From: Algisphaera sp039180025
Lineage (GTDB): Bacteria > Planctomycetota > Phycisphaerae > Phycisphaerales > Phycisphaeraceae
Direction: 5' to 3'
Length of the DNA: 64,000 nt
Assembly (NCBI GenBank): GCA_039180025.1
Contig: JBCDDZ010000015.1
Span: 1-64,000, forward strand
Of this stretch, positions 25,657 through 34,744 are shown piece after piece. The first letter of the stretch is position 1. Each line of letters opens with the position of its first letter. Position numbers and translations under genes: made by a program. The notes beneath the pieces are model-generated. The model saw nothing but the letters and a program-made list of their open reading frames with translations. It was not told where the DNA came from and did no database searches.

Positions 25657-27300
25657 TTATCCGTCAAACAGCTTTTCCGCCAGTTCGACCGCTCGTGCGA
25701 GGGCGGCGGCTTTGTTGACCGTTTCCTGATGCTCCGCGTCGGGGTCCGAGTCCGCGACGATGCCCGCGCCGGCCTGGATATGAACGGTCCATGCCGGCTT
25801 CTCCGCCTCGGTCGCCGGGCGAGCGGGGGTGATCACCATGGTCCGCAGCGCGATACACATGTCGAGGTTCCCGGCCAAGTCGGCGTAGCCCACCGCCCCG
25901 CCGTACGGCCCGCGGCGGTGGGGTTCGAGTTCGTCGATGATCTGCATCGCCCGCACCTTGGGCGCCCCGCTGACCGTGCCGACGGGCAGGCTCACCCGCA
26001 GCGCGTCCCACGGCGAAAGACCCGGCTGGAGCCGCCCGGTCACAGTCGAACTCAGGTGCATCACATGGGAGTATTTCTCGACCGCCAGCAGCTCCGGCAG
26101 CTCGACCGAGCCGGGGACTGCGACCCGCCCGATGTCGTTGCGGTGCAGGTCCACGAGCATGATGTGCTCGGCCCGGTCTTTCGGCGCGGACCGCAGCTCG
26201 TCGGCCAAGCGGTCGTCCTGGTCGGGCGTTCGGCCGCGGTGACGGGTGCCCGCAAGCGGCCGGCTAGTGGCCACACCGTCGGTAACGTTCACCAGAATCT
26301 CCGGGCTCGACCCGACGAGCATCGCTCCGCGGACCTGCAGATAGAACATATAGGGGGACGGGTTGATCACCCGCAGCGCGCGGTATACGTCGAACGGGTC
26401 GGCCGGGGTGGTCAATGCAAAGCGCTGCGACGGGACGATCTGGAACGCGTCGCCGGCGTGGATGTACGCCTTGCAGGTCTCCACCGCCCGCTGGTACCCG
26501 CCGGGGCCCATGTTGCTCGGGGGCAGCACGGGCGGGGAGGGTTCCAGCGTGACCTCGTGGGCCGGGGTCTGAAGCGGCGGCCGGGGGTCGGAGAGCAGAC
26601 GGGCCTGCAGGCGGTCGAGCCGGGACTGGGCCAGGGCGAGGGCCGCGGCGGGCGAATCCGCTTCGTCGGCCGTGACGTGGGTGGTCAGGTCGATCGTTTT
26701 CTGGACGTGGTCGAACGCGACCACGTCACGGTAGAGTTGGAGATGCAGGTCGGGCAGCCCGCGGTCGTCCGGCGGCGGCGACGGCAAGGACTCGGACTCC
26801 AGGTAGCGGACCGTGTCGTACCCCACATGCCCGACCCAGCCCCCCCGGAACCGAGCGCCGGCCGACGCTTGGTCATCGGGCGGATGCACCAGGTGATAGT
26901 GGCGGGTCAATCCGTGCGCGGCCTCAAGCGGGTTGTCCGACTCAAAGGTTGTTTCGCTGCTTGACGGATTCGAGGCGGTGCGGCGGTGGTCGCAGAGGGT
27001 GACGGTGTGGCCGTAGGCGATGACTTCGGCCACCGGCCGATGCCCCAGAAAAGAGTGCCGCCCGACGTGGCTGCCGTCGAGCACGGATTCAAACAGGAAA
27101 CTCGGGGCGTGCCGATCGTCGTCGCGGACCAGGGCACGGTAGGCCGAGACGGGGGTGAGGACGTCCGAGAGCAGCCGGCGGGTGGCGTGGACCATCGCGA
27201 CGATGGGGAGGTCCGGGGCGTCTTCCGTTGCCGCGCGGTTTCCGGTCGGCGGACGGGGGGCGTCGAAGAGCGGAGCGAAGTGGTCGGCGGTCAGGGTCAT
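25657..27300 (-). CDS. trpE: Anthranilate synthase component I
   Basis: TrpE converts chorismate to anthranilate for tryptophan, with ammonia supplied by TrpG. The 547-residue protein has the chorismate-binding core: DAFQIVPSQRF, INPSPYMFYLQVRG, LVGSSPEILV, PLAGTRHRGRTPDQD, LVDLHRNDIGRV, GTVSGAPKVRAMQIIDELEP and IQAGAGIVADSDP. The N-terminal regulatory domain contains FLFESV at the position of the tryptophan-sensing LLES element, so feedback inhibition is likely. The start is set at the ATG at 27300; the 163 further upstream residues of the open frame are unrelated and run into the divergent gene. No other trp gene is nearby. Confidence 0.93.
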   Translation of the reverse strand: MTLTADHFAPLFDAPRPPTGNRAATEDAPDLPIVAMVHATRRLLSDVLTPVSAYRALVRDDDRHAPSFLFESVLDGSHVGRHSFLGHRPVAEVIAYGHTVTLCDHRRTASNPSSSETTFESDNPLEAAHGLTRHYHLVHPPDDQASAGARFRGGWVGHVGYDTVRYLESESLPSPPPDDRGLPDLHLQLYRDVVAFDHVQKTIDLTTHVTADEADSPAAALALAQSRLDRLQARLLSDPRPPLQTPAHEVTLEPSPPVLPPSNMGPGGYQRAVETCKAYIHAGDAFQIVPSQRFALTTPADPFDVYRALRVINPSPYMFYLQVRGAMLVGSSPEILVNVTDGVATSRPLAGTRHRGRTPDQDDRLADELRSAPKDRAEHIMLVDLHRNDIGRVAVPGSVELPELLAVEKYSHVMHLSSTVTGRLQPGLSPWDALRVSLPVGTVSGAPKVRAMQIIDELEPHRRGPYGGAVGYADLAGNLDMCIALRTMVITPARPATEAEKPAWTVHIQAGAGIVADSDPDAEHQETVNKAAALARAVELAEKLFDG

Positions 27301-27433
27301 GGTGTCGGACGGCCGGCGGCCAATGCAGGGGCGAAGAAGCGTTACCGACGGGTGGGTCGGGCTCCGGGGTAGTGTATAAGGTGTACGTACCGACACACGG
27401 CGACGGGCGTCGCCCCTACCGAATGGCACGACG

Positions 27434-28999
27434 ATGAAAGTAGAGAGCTTCCTAGCGCACCACGGCCTGACCGAAAACCCTTTCGCCGCCGAGGAGGCCC
27501 GGCTGGACGCGGTGTTCAACCGCCTCGCCGATTCGAGCCTGCACCACCCCGACATCAACAAGATTTTCGGCACCCTGGAACAGCCCAGCACCGCGGTCGT
27601 CTTCGGAGAAAAAGGCTCGGGCAAAACCGCGATCCGCCTGACCATGCAGCGGAAGATCGCCGAGCACAACCAAAATGTCATCAAACAGGACCAGTCCCAG
27701 CGGGTGCTCGCGGTGGCGTACGACGACTTCAACCCGGTGCTGGACAAGCTGACCCGGGCCCGCAAGAGCGACGCGGCGCAGATCATCAAGGACTTCAGGC
27801 TGGCGGACCATCAGGACGCGATCCTCAGCCACGCGGTCACGAAGCTGGTCGATGCGCTGCTGCAGGACTCCCCCGCCGCGGGCGAGGAAACGATGGGGCT
27901 GCCCGACGAAAAAATGAGCAAGCTGCGTAAACGCCTGACCCGGCAGCAGCGGCTGGACCTGGCGGTGTTGGCGGGTCTTTACGACCAGCCGCCGTCGGGC
28001 ATCGCGCTGCCGCGGTGGCGGCGGCTGCGCAAGACGCTGCGGCTGGGGTGGCGGCTGCCGATGGGTTTCTGGCGGAATACGGCGATCCTGGTCACGCTCC
28101 TGGCGCTAGGGTTGATGGGGTATTTCGCCTGGCTTGAACGAGACGGAGGCGGCGGCGCCGCGGCGTGGTTGCTACCGACGCTGGGGCTGGTCACCGCCGG
28201 GGCGCTGGTACTGTGGGCCGTGTGGATCTGGCAGCTCCTGCGGACCTGGGGCCTGTCACGGAAGGTAGCCCGGGAGATGCCGGCCATCGGCAAGACCGCG
28301 GGAACGCTACGAGGCGTGTTCGGCGAGTTGGGCGTTTCCACGCTCGCGGGCCAGCCGCTGCCGACCCACGGCCGAGACAAGGCGGAGCAGCGCGACAGCC
28401 GCTACCAGCTCACCCGGCGGTTCGTGGATGTGCTGCGTGCCTTGGGATACGCCGGCATGGTCGTGCTGGTCGACCGGGTCGACGAACCCACCGCCGTGGC
28501 GGGCGATGCCGGGAAGATGCGCAGCCTGATCTGGCCGATGTTTGACAACAAATTCCTCAAGCAGGACGGGATCGGGCTCAAGCTCCTGCTCCCGATCGAG
28601 CTGAGCTATTTGCTTAATAAAGAGGGGCCGGGCTTTTTCCAGGAGGCTCGCCTGGATAAACAGAACATGATCGACCGGCTGACCTGGTCCGGCGCGACGC
28701 TGTACGACCTCTGCACCAGCCGGGTCAACGCATGCCGGACCGCGGCGCGGGCGGAAAATCTTTCGCTAACCGACTTTTTTGAAGAAAGCGTGGGGCGAGA
28801 CAGCCTGATCGATGCCCTGGACCAGATGCATCAGCCCCGCGATGCGTTCAAGTTTTTGTACAACGTGGTCCAGGAGCACTGCCGGCTGATGCCGGAGGAC
28901 GCCTCGGATTACCAGATCGACCGGCTGACGCTGGAAACGGTCCGGCGGACCCAGTCGCAGCGTGTCCAAGAACTATACCGTGGCCTGACCCCTGCCTAA
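27434..28999 (+). CDS. KAP-like P-loop NTPase with two inserted membrane helices
   Basis: The 521-residue protein has Walker A GEKGSGKT at 58-65 and a Walker B-like MVVLVDRVDE at about 342-351. Two hydrophobic helices (about 214-234 and 243-266) lie between them. Transmembrane segments placed inside the P-loop domain are the hallmark of KAP NTPases, a STAND-related group implicated in membrane-associated complexes and sometimes defence. The N-terminal GLTENPFAAEEA resembles ExeA/AAA entry motifs. It is divergent from trpE with a 133-base spacer and has no downstream partner on its strand for 300 bases. The function is unknown. Confidence 0.7.
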   Translation: MKVESFLAHHGLTENPFAAEEARLDAVFNRLADSSLHHPDINKIFGTLEQPSTAVVFGEKGSGKTAIRLTMQRKIAEHNQNVIKQDQSQRVLAVAYDDFNPVLDKLTRARKSDAAQIIKDFRLADHQDAILSHAVTKLVDALLQDSPAAGEETMGLPDEKMSKLRKRLTRQQRLDLAVLAGLYDQPPSGIALPRWRRLRKTLRLGWRLPMGFWRNTAILVTLLALGLMGYFAWLERDGGGGAAAWLLPTLGLVTAGALVLWAVWIWQLLRTWGLSRKVAREMPAIGKTAGTLRGVFGELGVSTLAGQPLPTHGRDKAEQRDSRYQLTRRFVDVLRALGYAGMVVLVDRVDEPTAVAGDAGKMRSLIWPMFDNKFLKQDGIGLKLLLPIELSYLLNKEGPGFFQEARLDKQNMIDRLTWSGATLYDLCTSRVNACRTAARAENLSLTDFFEESVGRDSLIDALDQMHQPRDAFKFLYNVVQEHCRLMPEDASDYQIDRLTLETVRRTQSQRVQELYRGLTPA

Positions 29000-29294
29000 T
29001 TAATAGGCGACGGCCTTAGGTATTTTAGCTGAATTCACCGTAAGCCCGATAATCGAAACATTTTCTGTTCTGATACGCACAGGGCATCCGATAGCAAATT
29101 CGGCATTAAAGTATGCGTTCTCAACAGATCGTCCGCTATTGCTTACACAGCTTTGACAGAATCCTCACACAATGTTGTCACTCGCGAATGGTTTTGGTAT
29201 GACTTGTGCATAATGCGATGAACAGGGTCCGTTACGTTGACGGCATCCCTCAATAGGTTTCAGGGTTCCCCCTACGGTAAGGAGTCATAAAGAG
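29000..29294 (+). promoter_or_regulatory. AT-rich promoter and leader region of the first porin-like gene
   Basis: This spacer is much richer in A and T than its surroundings. It contains TTGACA at 29153-29158 and a TTGTCA (29175-29180) / 17 bases / TATGAC (29198-29203) promoter candidate. An AAGGAG ribosome binding site at 29279-29284 lies ten bases before the ATG. Together these suggest a strongly expressed gene with a leader of about 85 bases. Confidence 0.45.
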
Positions 29295-30185
29295 ATGACA
29301 TTTGGTAAAACTTTTGCTGGGCTGAGCCTAGCCGGTCTGGCCGTCACCGCGATGACCGCTCCGGGCGTTGCACAAGACGCGCCCCCCCCCATTAACAACG
29401 GCTCGATCAGCCTCTCCGGCGGTGCCGACCTGACGACCGCCTACTTCTTCCGCGGGATCCTCCAGGAAGACAGCGGCTTCATCATTCAGCCGTACGCCGA
29501 AATCGGGATCAACGCCTACGAAGGCACGGGCAGCATCCAGAGCGTCGATATCGCGCTGGGTACCTGGCTCTCGATCCACGAAGAGCAGACCGGCGCTGCC
29601 GGCAACACCGGGGCCCCGGTGTTCTACGAAACCGACTACTACCTCGGCGTGTCCGTCGCGGCGTTTGACGTCTGGAGCTTCGGTGCGGTCTACACCAACC
29701 TGACCTCGCCCAACGATGCTTTCGCTTCGGTGCAGGAAATCGGCTTCTCGGCCAGCTATGACGACTCGGACCTCTTCGGCGAACAGTGGGCGATTAACCC
29801 CACCGTCGATATCGTCTTCGAAACCTCCGGCTCGACCGCAGGTCTGACCGAAGGCGTCTACCTCCAGTTCAGCGGTGAATGGAGCTACGACCTGGTCGAA
29901 AGCGAAGACTATCCGATCGCCCTGAGCGTGCCGCTGGTCGCAGGCTTTGACCTCGATAACCAGTACTACGGTGCACTCGCCGGCGGCACTGCCGATGACT
30001 TCTTCGGCTTCTTCAGCGTCGGCGCTCTGGTCTCCACCGACCTGCCGTTCATCCCCGCGGAATACGGCTCGTGGAGCGTCTACGCTGGCCCGACCATTTA
30101 CTTCTTCGGCTCGGACCTCGAAGCAGCCAACAACGGTGACGACTGGGAAATCGTCGGCACCCTCGGCTTCAGCTTCGCCTACTGA
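29295..30185 (+). CDS. Outer-membrane beta-barrel protein, TorF/porin-like (paralogue 1)
   Basis: The 296-residue precursor has a Sec signal peptide (residues 1-26, cleavage after GVAQ). A beta-rich chain of alternating residues follows and ends in a C-terminal aromatic (GFSFAY), as outer-membrane barrels do. The start of the mature protein, with GGADLTTAYFFRGILQEDSG, resembles the TorF / Gcw_chp family of putative porins. Many Asp/Glu and few Lys residues make it acidic. Its codon use, strong ribosome binding site and dedicated terminator point to high expression. A paralogue follows at 30751. Confidence 0.8.
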   Translation: MTFGKTFAGLSLAGLAVTAMTAPGVAQDAPPPINNGSISLSGGADLTTAYFFRGILQEDSGFIIQPYAEIGINAYEGTGSIQSVDIALGTWLSIHEEQTGAAGNTGAPVFYETDYYLGVSVAAFDVWSFGAVYTNLTSPNDAFASVQEIGFSASYDDSDLFGEQWAINPTVDIVFETSGSTAGLTEGVYLQFSGEWSYDLVESEDYPIALSVPLVAGFDLDNQYYGALAGGTADDFFGFFSVGALVSTDLPFIPAEYGSWSVYAGPTIYFFGSDLEAANNGDDWEIVGTLGFSFAY

Positions 30186-30267
30186 TTCCCGTACATGGGG
30201 GACACGCCCCGCGTCGGAAGCCGATTCGGAACCCCGGCCAAGACCAGAAGCGTGATCCCAGAAACTT

Positions 30268-30304
30268 AAGACCCGACCCGCTGCAGCGGGTCGGGTCTTT
30301 TTGC
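30268..30304 (+). terminator. Rho-independent terminator after porin-like gene 1
   Basis: A perfect 14-bp stem (30268-30281 with 30286-30299) with a TGCA loop is followed by a T tract. It is the strongest terminator in the window. Confidence 0.92.
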
Positions 30305-30750
30305 GTCCGGATCATCCGCCGCCACGCCAAAATCCTGACACCGGCCGTCGCGGCCCCGGTGGCTACTCCCCAGTCACAGACCTATCTCTACTTACGAGGC
30401 TGACGGGATCTCCGTCGATCGGCGGCGTCGGGTATGGGAGGCTGCCTCGGCATCCCACCGTTGATATTGCCCGTCGTTTCCGCACCGGGGGGATGCTGCG
30501 TCTTTTGATGAGTAGTGGGCGAATCACTTCGACGGAAAATGGAGGTTGCCGCGGTACGGACGTCGGCGCCCTGGGCTGTCATCGAACCTCTGTCGCATCT
30601 CCCGTTCAGCTCCGGACGGTGTCACCTTCGCCTGCCTGGCACGCGGCGGCTTCTTATCGGCCCCTCTTCAAGACGGGTCGTATCCCCTCAAGACTTCTAA
30701 CGGTTGTGTCGATCAGCCAAGCAGTAACGATATTTCCATGGAGTCTCTCG
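30305..30750 (+). other. Long spacer between the two porin-like genes
   Basis: The 446 bases are formally open in the frame of the second gene, but the encoded residues are of low quality and lie upstream of a good signal peptide. I take the stretch as a noncoding leader/promoter. GGAG at 30740-30743 is a ribosome binding site for the ATG at 30751. No known RNA family is recognised. Confidence 0.5.
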
Positions 30751-31662
30751 ATGTTGATGACCAAGCTTTTTCGTACCTTTTCCGCGACCGCCATTTGCTT
30801 CGGCGGCATGATGGGCTCGGCCTGGGCTCAGGACGATCTGCCCCCCGTGAATAACGGCAGCCTGAGCTGGGAACTGGGCGCCGACGTGGTGTCGGCCTAC
30901 ATCTTCCGCGGCATCGAGCAAGAAGACAGCGGGCTGATCGTTCAGCCTTATGTCCAGGTCAGCGGCCCGGTGGGCGAAACCGGGATCGGCTTCTACGTCG
31001 GCTCGTGGCAATCGATCCACAGCGACGACACCGGCACCGGTGCGATCCAATCGACCGATGCCTTTGGGGCCCCCAACGGCGGCACCGCCACCGGCAGCCC
31101 CACCGAATGGTACGAGTCCGATTTCTACGCCGGCCTCGATTACCAGCTCGACAAGGTGACCTTCGGGGTCCTCTACACCGCGTTTTTCTCTCCCAACGGC
31201 GCGTTCAGCGAAGTCGAAGAGATCGGCTTCAGCCTCGCTTACGACGACCTGGAACTGCTCGGCGATTTCGCCTTCAACCCCTACGTCTTCATCGCGTTTC
31301 AGACCGACGACCAGAGCGTCGGGCCCGTCGGCTCGGAGGACATCTACCTCGAACTCGGCGGTGAATTCTCCACCCCGTTCCTCGACAGCGAGCAGTTCCC
31401 GGTCAAGGTGACGATTCCTTTCGTTTTGGGCTTCAGCCTCGATGATTTCTACACCGACGCCGCGGGCAACAACGAAGGGTTTGGCTTCCTCAAGGTCGGT
31501 CCCGCGTTCCAGTTCCCCGTCGATTTCATCCCCTCGGACTACGGCATCTGGGAAGCCACCGCCGGGGTGGACCTCTTCTTTGTCAACGACGACGCGCTGC
31601 TCCTGGACGACGGCGACGACTTCGAGATCGTCGGCCGGCTCGGCATCGCCCTAAGGTACTGA
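30751..31662 (+). CDS. Outer-membrane beta-barrel protein, TorF/porin-like (paralogue 2)
   Basis: This 303-residue precursor is a diverged tandem paralogue of the gene at 29295. Both share the mature N-terminal pattern PPxNNGS, G-A-D, AYxFRGIxQEDSG and I/V-QPY, the E-E/Q-IGFS segment, and FxP-x-(E/D)-YG-W near the end. The signal peptide (residues 1-26, ending SAWAQ) and the terminal aromatic (ALRY) support outer-membrane location. The start at 30751 follows GGAG by seven bases; the second ATG at 30757 is also possible. It has its own upstream spacer and terminator, so the two copies can be controlled separately. Confidence 0.8.
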   Translation: MLMTKLFRTFSATAICFGGMMGSAWAQDDLPPVNNGSLSWELGADVVSAYIFRGIEQEDSGLIVQPYVQVSGPVGETGIGFYVGSWQSIHSDDTGTGAIQSTDAFGAPNGGTATGSPTEWYESDFYAGLDYQLDKVTFGVLYTAFFSPNGAFSEVEEIGFSLAYDDLELLGDFAFNPYVFIAFQTDDQSVGPVGSEDIYLELGGEFSTPFLDSEQFPVKVTIPFVLGFSLDDFYTDAAGNNEGFGFLKVGPAFQFPVDFIPSDYGIWEATAGVDLFFVNDDALLLDDGDDFEIVGRLGIALRY

Positions 31663-31695
31663 ACCGTTTCCACCCGTTGGGATCACAGACATCTG

Positions 31696-31736
31696 CCACG
31701 CTCGGGAGTCAGGCTCTCGGGCGTGGTTTGTTTTTA
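31696..31736 (+). terminator. Rho-independent terminator after porin-like gene 2
   Basis: CCACGCTCGGGAG (31696-31708) pairs with the segment ending at 31726, with one or two imperfect pairs, followed by TTTGTTTTT. It lies between convergent genes. Confidence 0.75.
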
Positions 31737-31761
31737 CGCTCGACGGCGCGGCGTTACCGGT

Positions 31762-32955
31762 TTATCCCGCGATCTGCCCCAGCGCATCGACCAACTGATC
31801 GACTTCCTCGGCGGTGGTAAACGCGCCGGGACTCACGCGAACCGCGCCGTCGGGGAACGTTCCGAACCGCTGGTGGGCGTACGGCGAACAGTGCAGGCCC
31901 GGCCGAACCGCAATCTCGAAACTGTCGTCCAGGATGGACCCCACGTCGGACGCGTCCATCCCCGCGACGTTCAGCGACACCGTGCCGACCCGCGCTGCGG
32001 GGTCGGTCGTCCCGAGCACCTCGAAACGATCGTCGTCGCTAAACGCGGCGACCACCTTTTCGCACAACGCTTGTTCGTGTTGCAGGATCTCGGCCATCGG
32101 GCGAGCAAGCACGAAGTCAATCCCGGCGGACCACCCCGCGATGCCGACCGTGTTGGGTGTTCCGCCTTCGAGGTAATACGGGTACAACGCGGGCTGCGTG
32201 GGCGTCGATGAATCGCCGCCGGTGCCGCCTTCGCGGAAAGGGGCGAACCGCCCCGCTTCCCCCGGCGACTCGTGCGGACCTGGGCAGCGCTCGCCCACGT
32301 AAAGGGCACCGGTCCCGGTCGGCCCGAGTAGCGATTTGTGCCCGGGGAAAGCCAACAGGTCGATCTGCATCGCCTCGATATCGATGGGCACCACGCCGGC
32401 GGTCTGCGCGGCGTCCAGAAGGAACAGCGCCCCCGCGGCCCGGGTCACGGCCCCGATCGCGGCCGCGTCCTGGATCGTGCCGGTTACGTTGCTCGCATGC
32501 GTGAGCACCACCAGCACCGTTTCGGGCCGCAGGGCCGCCGCCACATCATCGGGATCGATCCGCCCGGCGTCGTCGCAATCGACCCGTGTCAGCGTGATGG
32601 CTCCGGCGTCGGCCATCGCTTGAAGCGGCCGGCTCACCGAGTTGTGTTCCAGCACGGTGGTGACAACATGAGGGGGGGCGGTGTGGCCGTGGGCGAAAAC
32701 CACACCTTTGATCGCGATGTTCAGCGCATCGGTCCCGTTCATGGTAAAGACCATCCGCTCGTGCGACTTGCCGTTGAAGAGGCGGGTGAGTTTCAGCCGA
32801 ACCGCGTCGAGCATCGCCTCGGCGGCCACCGCCATCCGGTGGCCGGCCCGCCCGGGGTTGGCCGCGTCCTGGGCGATAAAGCTCGCCGCCGCCTCACCGA
32901 CACCGGGAGCTTTAGGGAAACTCGTCGCGGCGTTGTCCAAGTAGATCAGGTCCAT
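31762..32955 (-). CDS. Class V aminotransferase, cysteine desulfurase-like
   Basis: This PLP enzyme belongs to the family that removes sulfur from cysteine as a persulfide. The 397-residue protein shows YLDNAATSFPKAP, an EHNSVSRPL segment with the PLP-stacking histidine (104), the cofactor lysine 207 in FPGHKSLLGPTGTG, and the cysteine of VRPGLHCSPYAH at the position of the catalytic loop. The ATG at 32955 is preferred over 32967 because it begins the conserved MDLIYLDNAAT. It lies downstream of the sulfur-carrier gene cluster on the same strand, 131 bases after DinB, and could supply sulfur to it. Confidence 0.88.
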   Translation of the reverse strand: MDLIYLDNAATSFPKAPGVGEAAASFIAQDAANPGRAGHRMAVAAEAMLDAVRLKLTRLFNGKSHERMVFTMNGTDALNIAIKGVVFAHGHTAPPHVVTTVLEHNSVSRPLQAMADAGAITLTRVDCDDAGRIDPDDVAAALRPETVLVVLTHASNVTGTIQDAAAIGAVTRAAGALFLLDAAQTAGVVPIDIEAMQIDLLAFPGHKSLLGPTGTGALYVGERCPGPHESPGEAGRFAPFREGGTGGDSSTPTQPALYPYYLEGGTPNTVGIAGWSAGIDFVLARPMAEILQHEQALCEKVVAAFSDDDRFEVLGTTDPAARVGTVSLNVAGMDASDVGSILDDSFEIAVRPGLHCSPYAHQRFGTFPDGAVRVSPGAFTTAEEVDQLVDALGQIAG

Positions 32956-33086
32956 GAAAACCGGCACCTATTTCGAGAAAACAAAAGCTTAGGCTTTGAT
33001 CGACGGACAAAAAGGATCTCGTCCCCACACTACCCGCACTCGCGGCGGTTAGGTGCGCGGACTCAGAAGCGGAAGATCCGTGCGCC

Positions 33087-33578
33087 TCAGAACAGCGGCG
33101 GCTTGCCATTGGCGCGACGCCACGCCGAGAGCTGCCCCAGGTGGACCCCTTCGTGGCCGGTGAACATAAAGCCGACGAAGCTGCCAAGCGTGGGCAGCGC
33201 TTTGCGGCGGCGGGCGATGGGATTGGGCTGCTCGAGCACCTCGGCAGTCACCGCGCCGGCGGCGGACGCGGCGAGGTCGTGGGTTTCTTTCCAGACGGAC
33301 ACCAGTTCGTCCCAGGCGGGGTAGCCCTCGGCACGGGCGGCGGGCTGGCTGCCCCCGCCGAACATCGGCTGCCAGGCGTCGGTATCGATCGCCGGGTTGC
33401 CGCCGAGCATCTTCACGCCGTGGCTGCCGACGACCGCGAGGTGTCCGATGATCCAGGCCGGGTGGTTACCGCCTTCGGTGTGGCTCGTAAACGCTTGCTC
33501 GTCGTCCAGGCCTTCGATAAGGTCTTCACCATAAGTCTGGAGAAAGCGGTAGATCTTGATTTCGTGATCGAGGGGCAT
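33087..33578 (-). CDS. DinB / YfiT-like metal-dependent protein
   Basis: The 163-residue protein has the DinB four-helix-bundle pattern with a histidine triad: one in GNHPAWIIGHLAVV and two in FTGHEGVHLGQLSAWRR. DinB-fold proteins bind a metal and include thiol-dependent transferases (bacillithiol and mycothiol S-transferases). It begins 38 bases after the ThiF-like gene and is probably in the same transcript. That context would fit a thiol-related role, but this is inference. Confidence 0.82.
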   Translation of the reverse strand: MPLDHEIKIYRFLQTYGEDLIEGLDDEQAFTSHTEGGNHPAWIIGHLAVVGSHGVKMLGGNPAIDTDAWQPMFGGGSQPAARAEGYPAWDELVSVWKETHDLAASAAGAVTAEVLEQPNPIARRRKALPTLGSFVGFMFTGHEGVHLGQLSAWRRANGKPPLF

Positions 33579-33616
33579 CGGGTTCTTTCGTCGGGCGGTG
33601 GAGGAGGCGTGGCGTT

Positions 33617-34744
33617 TCAGGCGCCGACATATTTGGCGTAGACGGTTTTGGCGACATTGGCGCGTTGGGTGCCTTTGACGATGGCCCGGCCGTCGGTGAA
33701 CAGCGTGAGCTCGTAGGGCTCGCCGTTGTCGACGATTTCGGCGCGGAGCATAAACTTATTGGCTTTCACGCTGCCGTGGGCCTCGAGTCGTTTGGCGATC
33801 TCGGCGAAGTCCAGCCTGGACGTTGCTGAGCCGTCGTCTTTGTGGGTGAGTTGAACCGCATTGCGGCCGCAGAGGGTGGTTGTGGAACTACCAAACTTGC
33901 CGTCGAGAAACTCGAACTCCCGATGCTTACAGCAGCGGCAGTCGCCCACGTCGTAGGCCCGAGCCACTTTGAATTGGCGGATCGTATTCGCCCACAGGTC
34001 GAGGTTGAGCATCGTGGGCGAGACCTGGCTGAGGTTGCCGGTGAGGATCTTCAATGCTTCGCTGACCTGATAATTCGCCACGATCGACACGGCCGGGCCG
34101 ATCACGCCGGCGGTGTCACAGGTCGGATTCAGGCCGGGCGGCGGGGCTTGTTCGAAGATGCACCGCAGGCACGGCGTAGCCAAAGAACCCCCCGGCTGCG
34201 TCTCCCACGGCGTGTCCTGATCGGGTGTGTGCGGAAGGATGGCGTAGCTCGCCCCGACGGTGCCGACCGCCCCGCCGTAGACATAAGGGATACCGTGCTT
34301 GACCGCACAGTCGTTCGCGAGGTACCGCGTCTCGAAGTTGTCCACGCCGTCCACGATGATGTCAACCTTGCCGTACTCGGGCTGATTGATCCCCGCGAGG
34401 CTTTCAATGTTCGTGTGGTTGACGTCTTCAACGACCGCGGTGACTTTGACCTGCGAATTGATCTTGGCGATCTTGTTTTTGGCGGCGACGGCCTTGGGGA
34501 TCGCGTGGGCGACGTCGTCTTCGTCGAAGAGGACCTGCCGCTGGAGGTTGGTCATCTCGATGAAATCGCGGTCGACGATAATCAGGTGCCCGACTCCCGC
34601 CCGGGCGAGCATGTTGGCAATCACCGTGCCCAATGCGCCGCAGCCCACGACGAGCGCGGTGCTGTCGAGTAGTTTGCGTTGGCCCGCTTCGCCGAAGCCG
34701 GGGAGGAGCATCTGCCGGTGGTAGCGGTCGAGGTCGTGGGTCAT
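33617..34744 (-). CDS. ThiF/MoeB-family sulfur-carrier-activating enzyme
   Basis: The enzyme should adenylate the C-terminal glycine of the MoaD/ThiS-like protein encoded three genes upstream, preparing it to become a thiocarboxylate. The 375-residue product has an E1-type Rossmann motif VVGCGALGT (32-40), the ATP-contacting Arg in NLQRQVLF, the Asp in IVDGVDNFETR, and CLRC and CRCC pairs that form the MoeB-type zinc site. CDTAGVIGP carries a conserved cysteine. A C-terminal extension of about 95 residues replaces the rhodanese domain seen in some homologues. Its start overlaps the GNAT stop by four bases. Confidence 0.9.
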   Translation of the reverse strand: MTHDLDRYHRQMLLPGFGEAGQRKLLDSTALVVGCGALGTVIANMLARAGVGHLIIVDRDFIEMTNLQRQVLFDEDDVAHAIPKAVAAKNKIAKINSQVKVTAVVEDVNHTNIESLAGINQPEYGKVDIIVDGVDNFETRYLANDCAVKHGIPYVYGGAVGTVGASYAILPHTPDQDTPWETQPGGSLATPCLRCIFEQAPPPGLNPTCDTAGVIGPAVSIVANYQVSEALKILTGNLSQVSPTMLNLDLWANTIRQFKVARAYDVGDCRCCKHREFEFLDGKFGSSTTTLCGRNAVQLTHKDDGSATSRLDFAEIAKRLEAHGSVKANKFMLRAEIVDNGEPYELTLFTDGRAIVKGTQRANVAKTVYAKYVGA

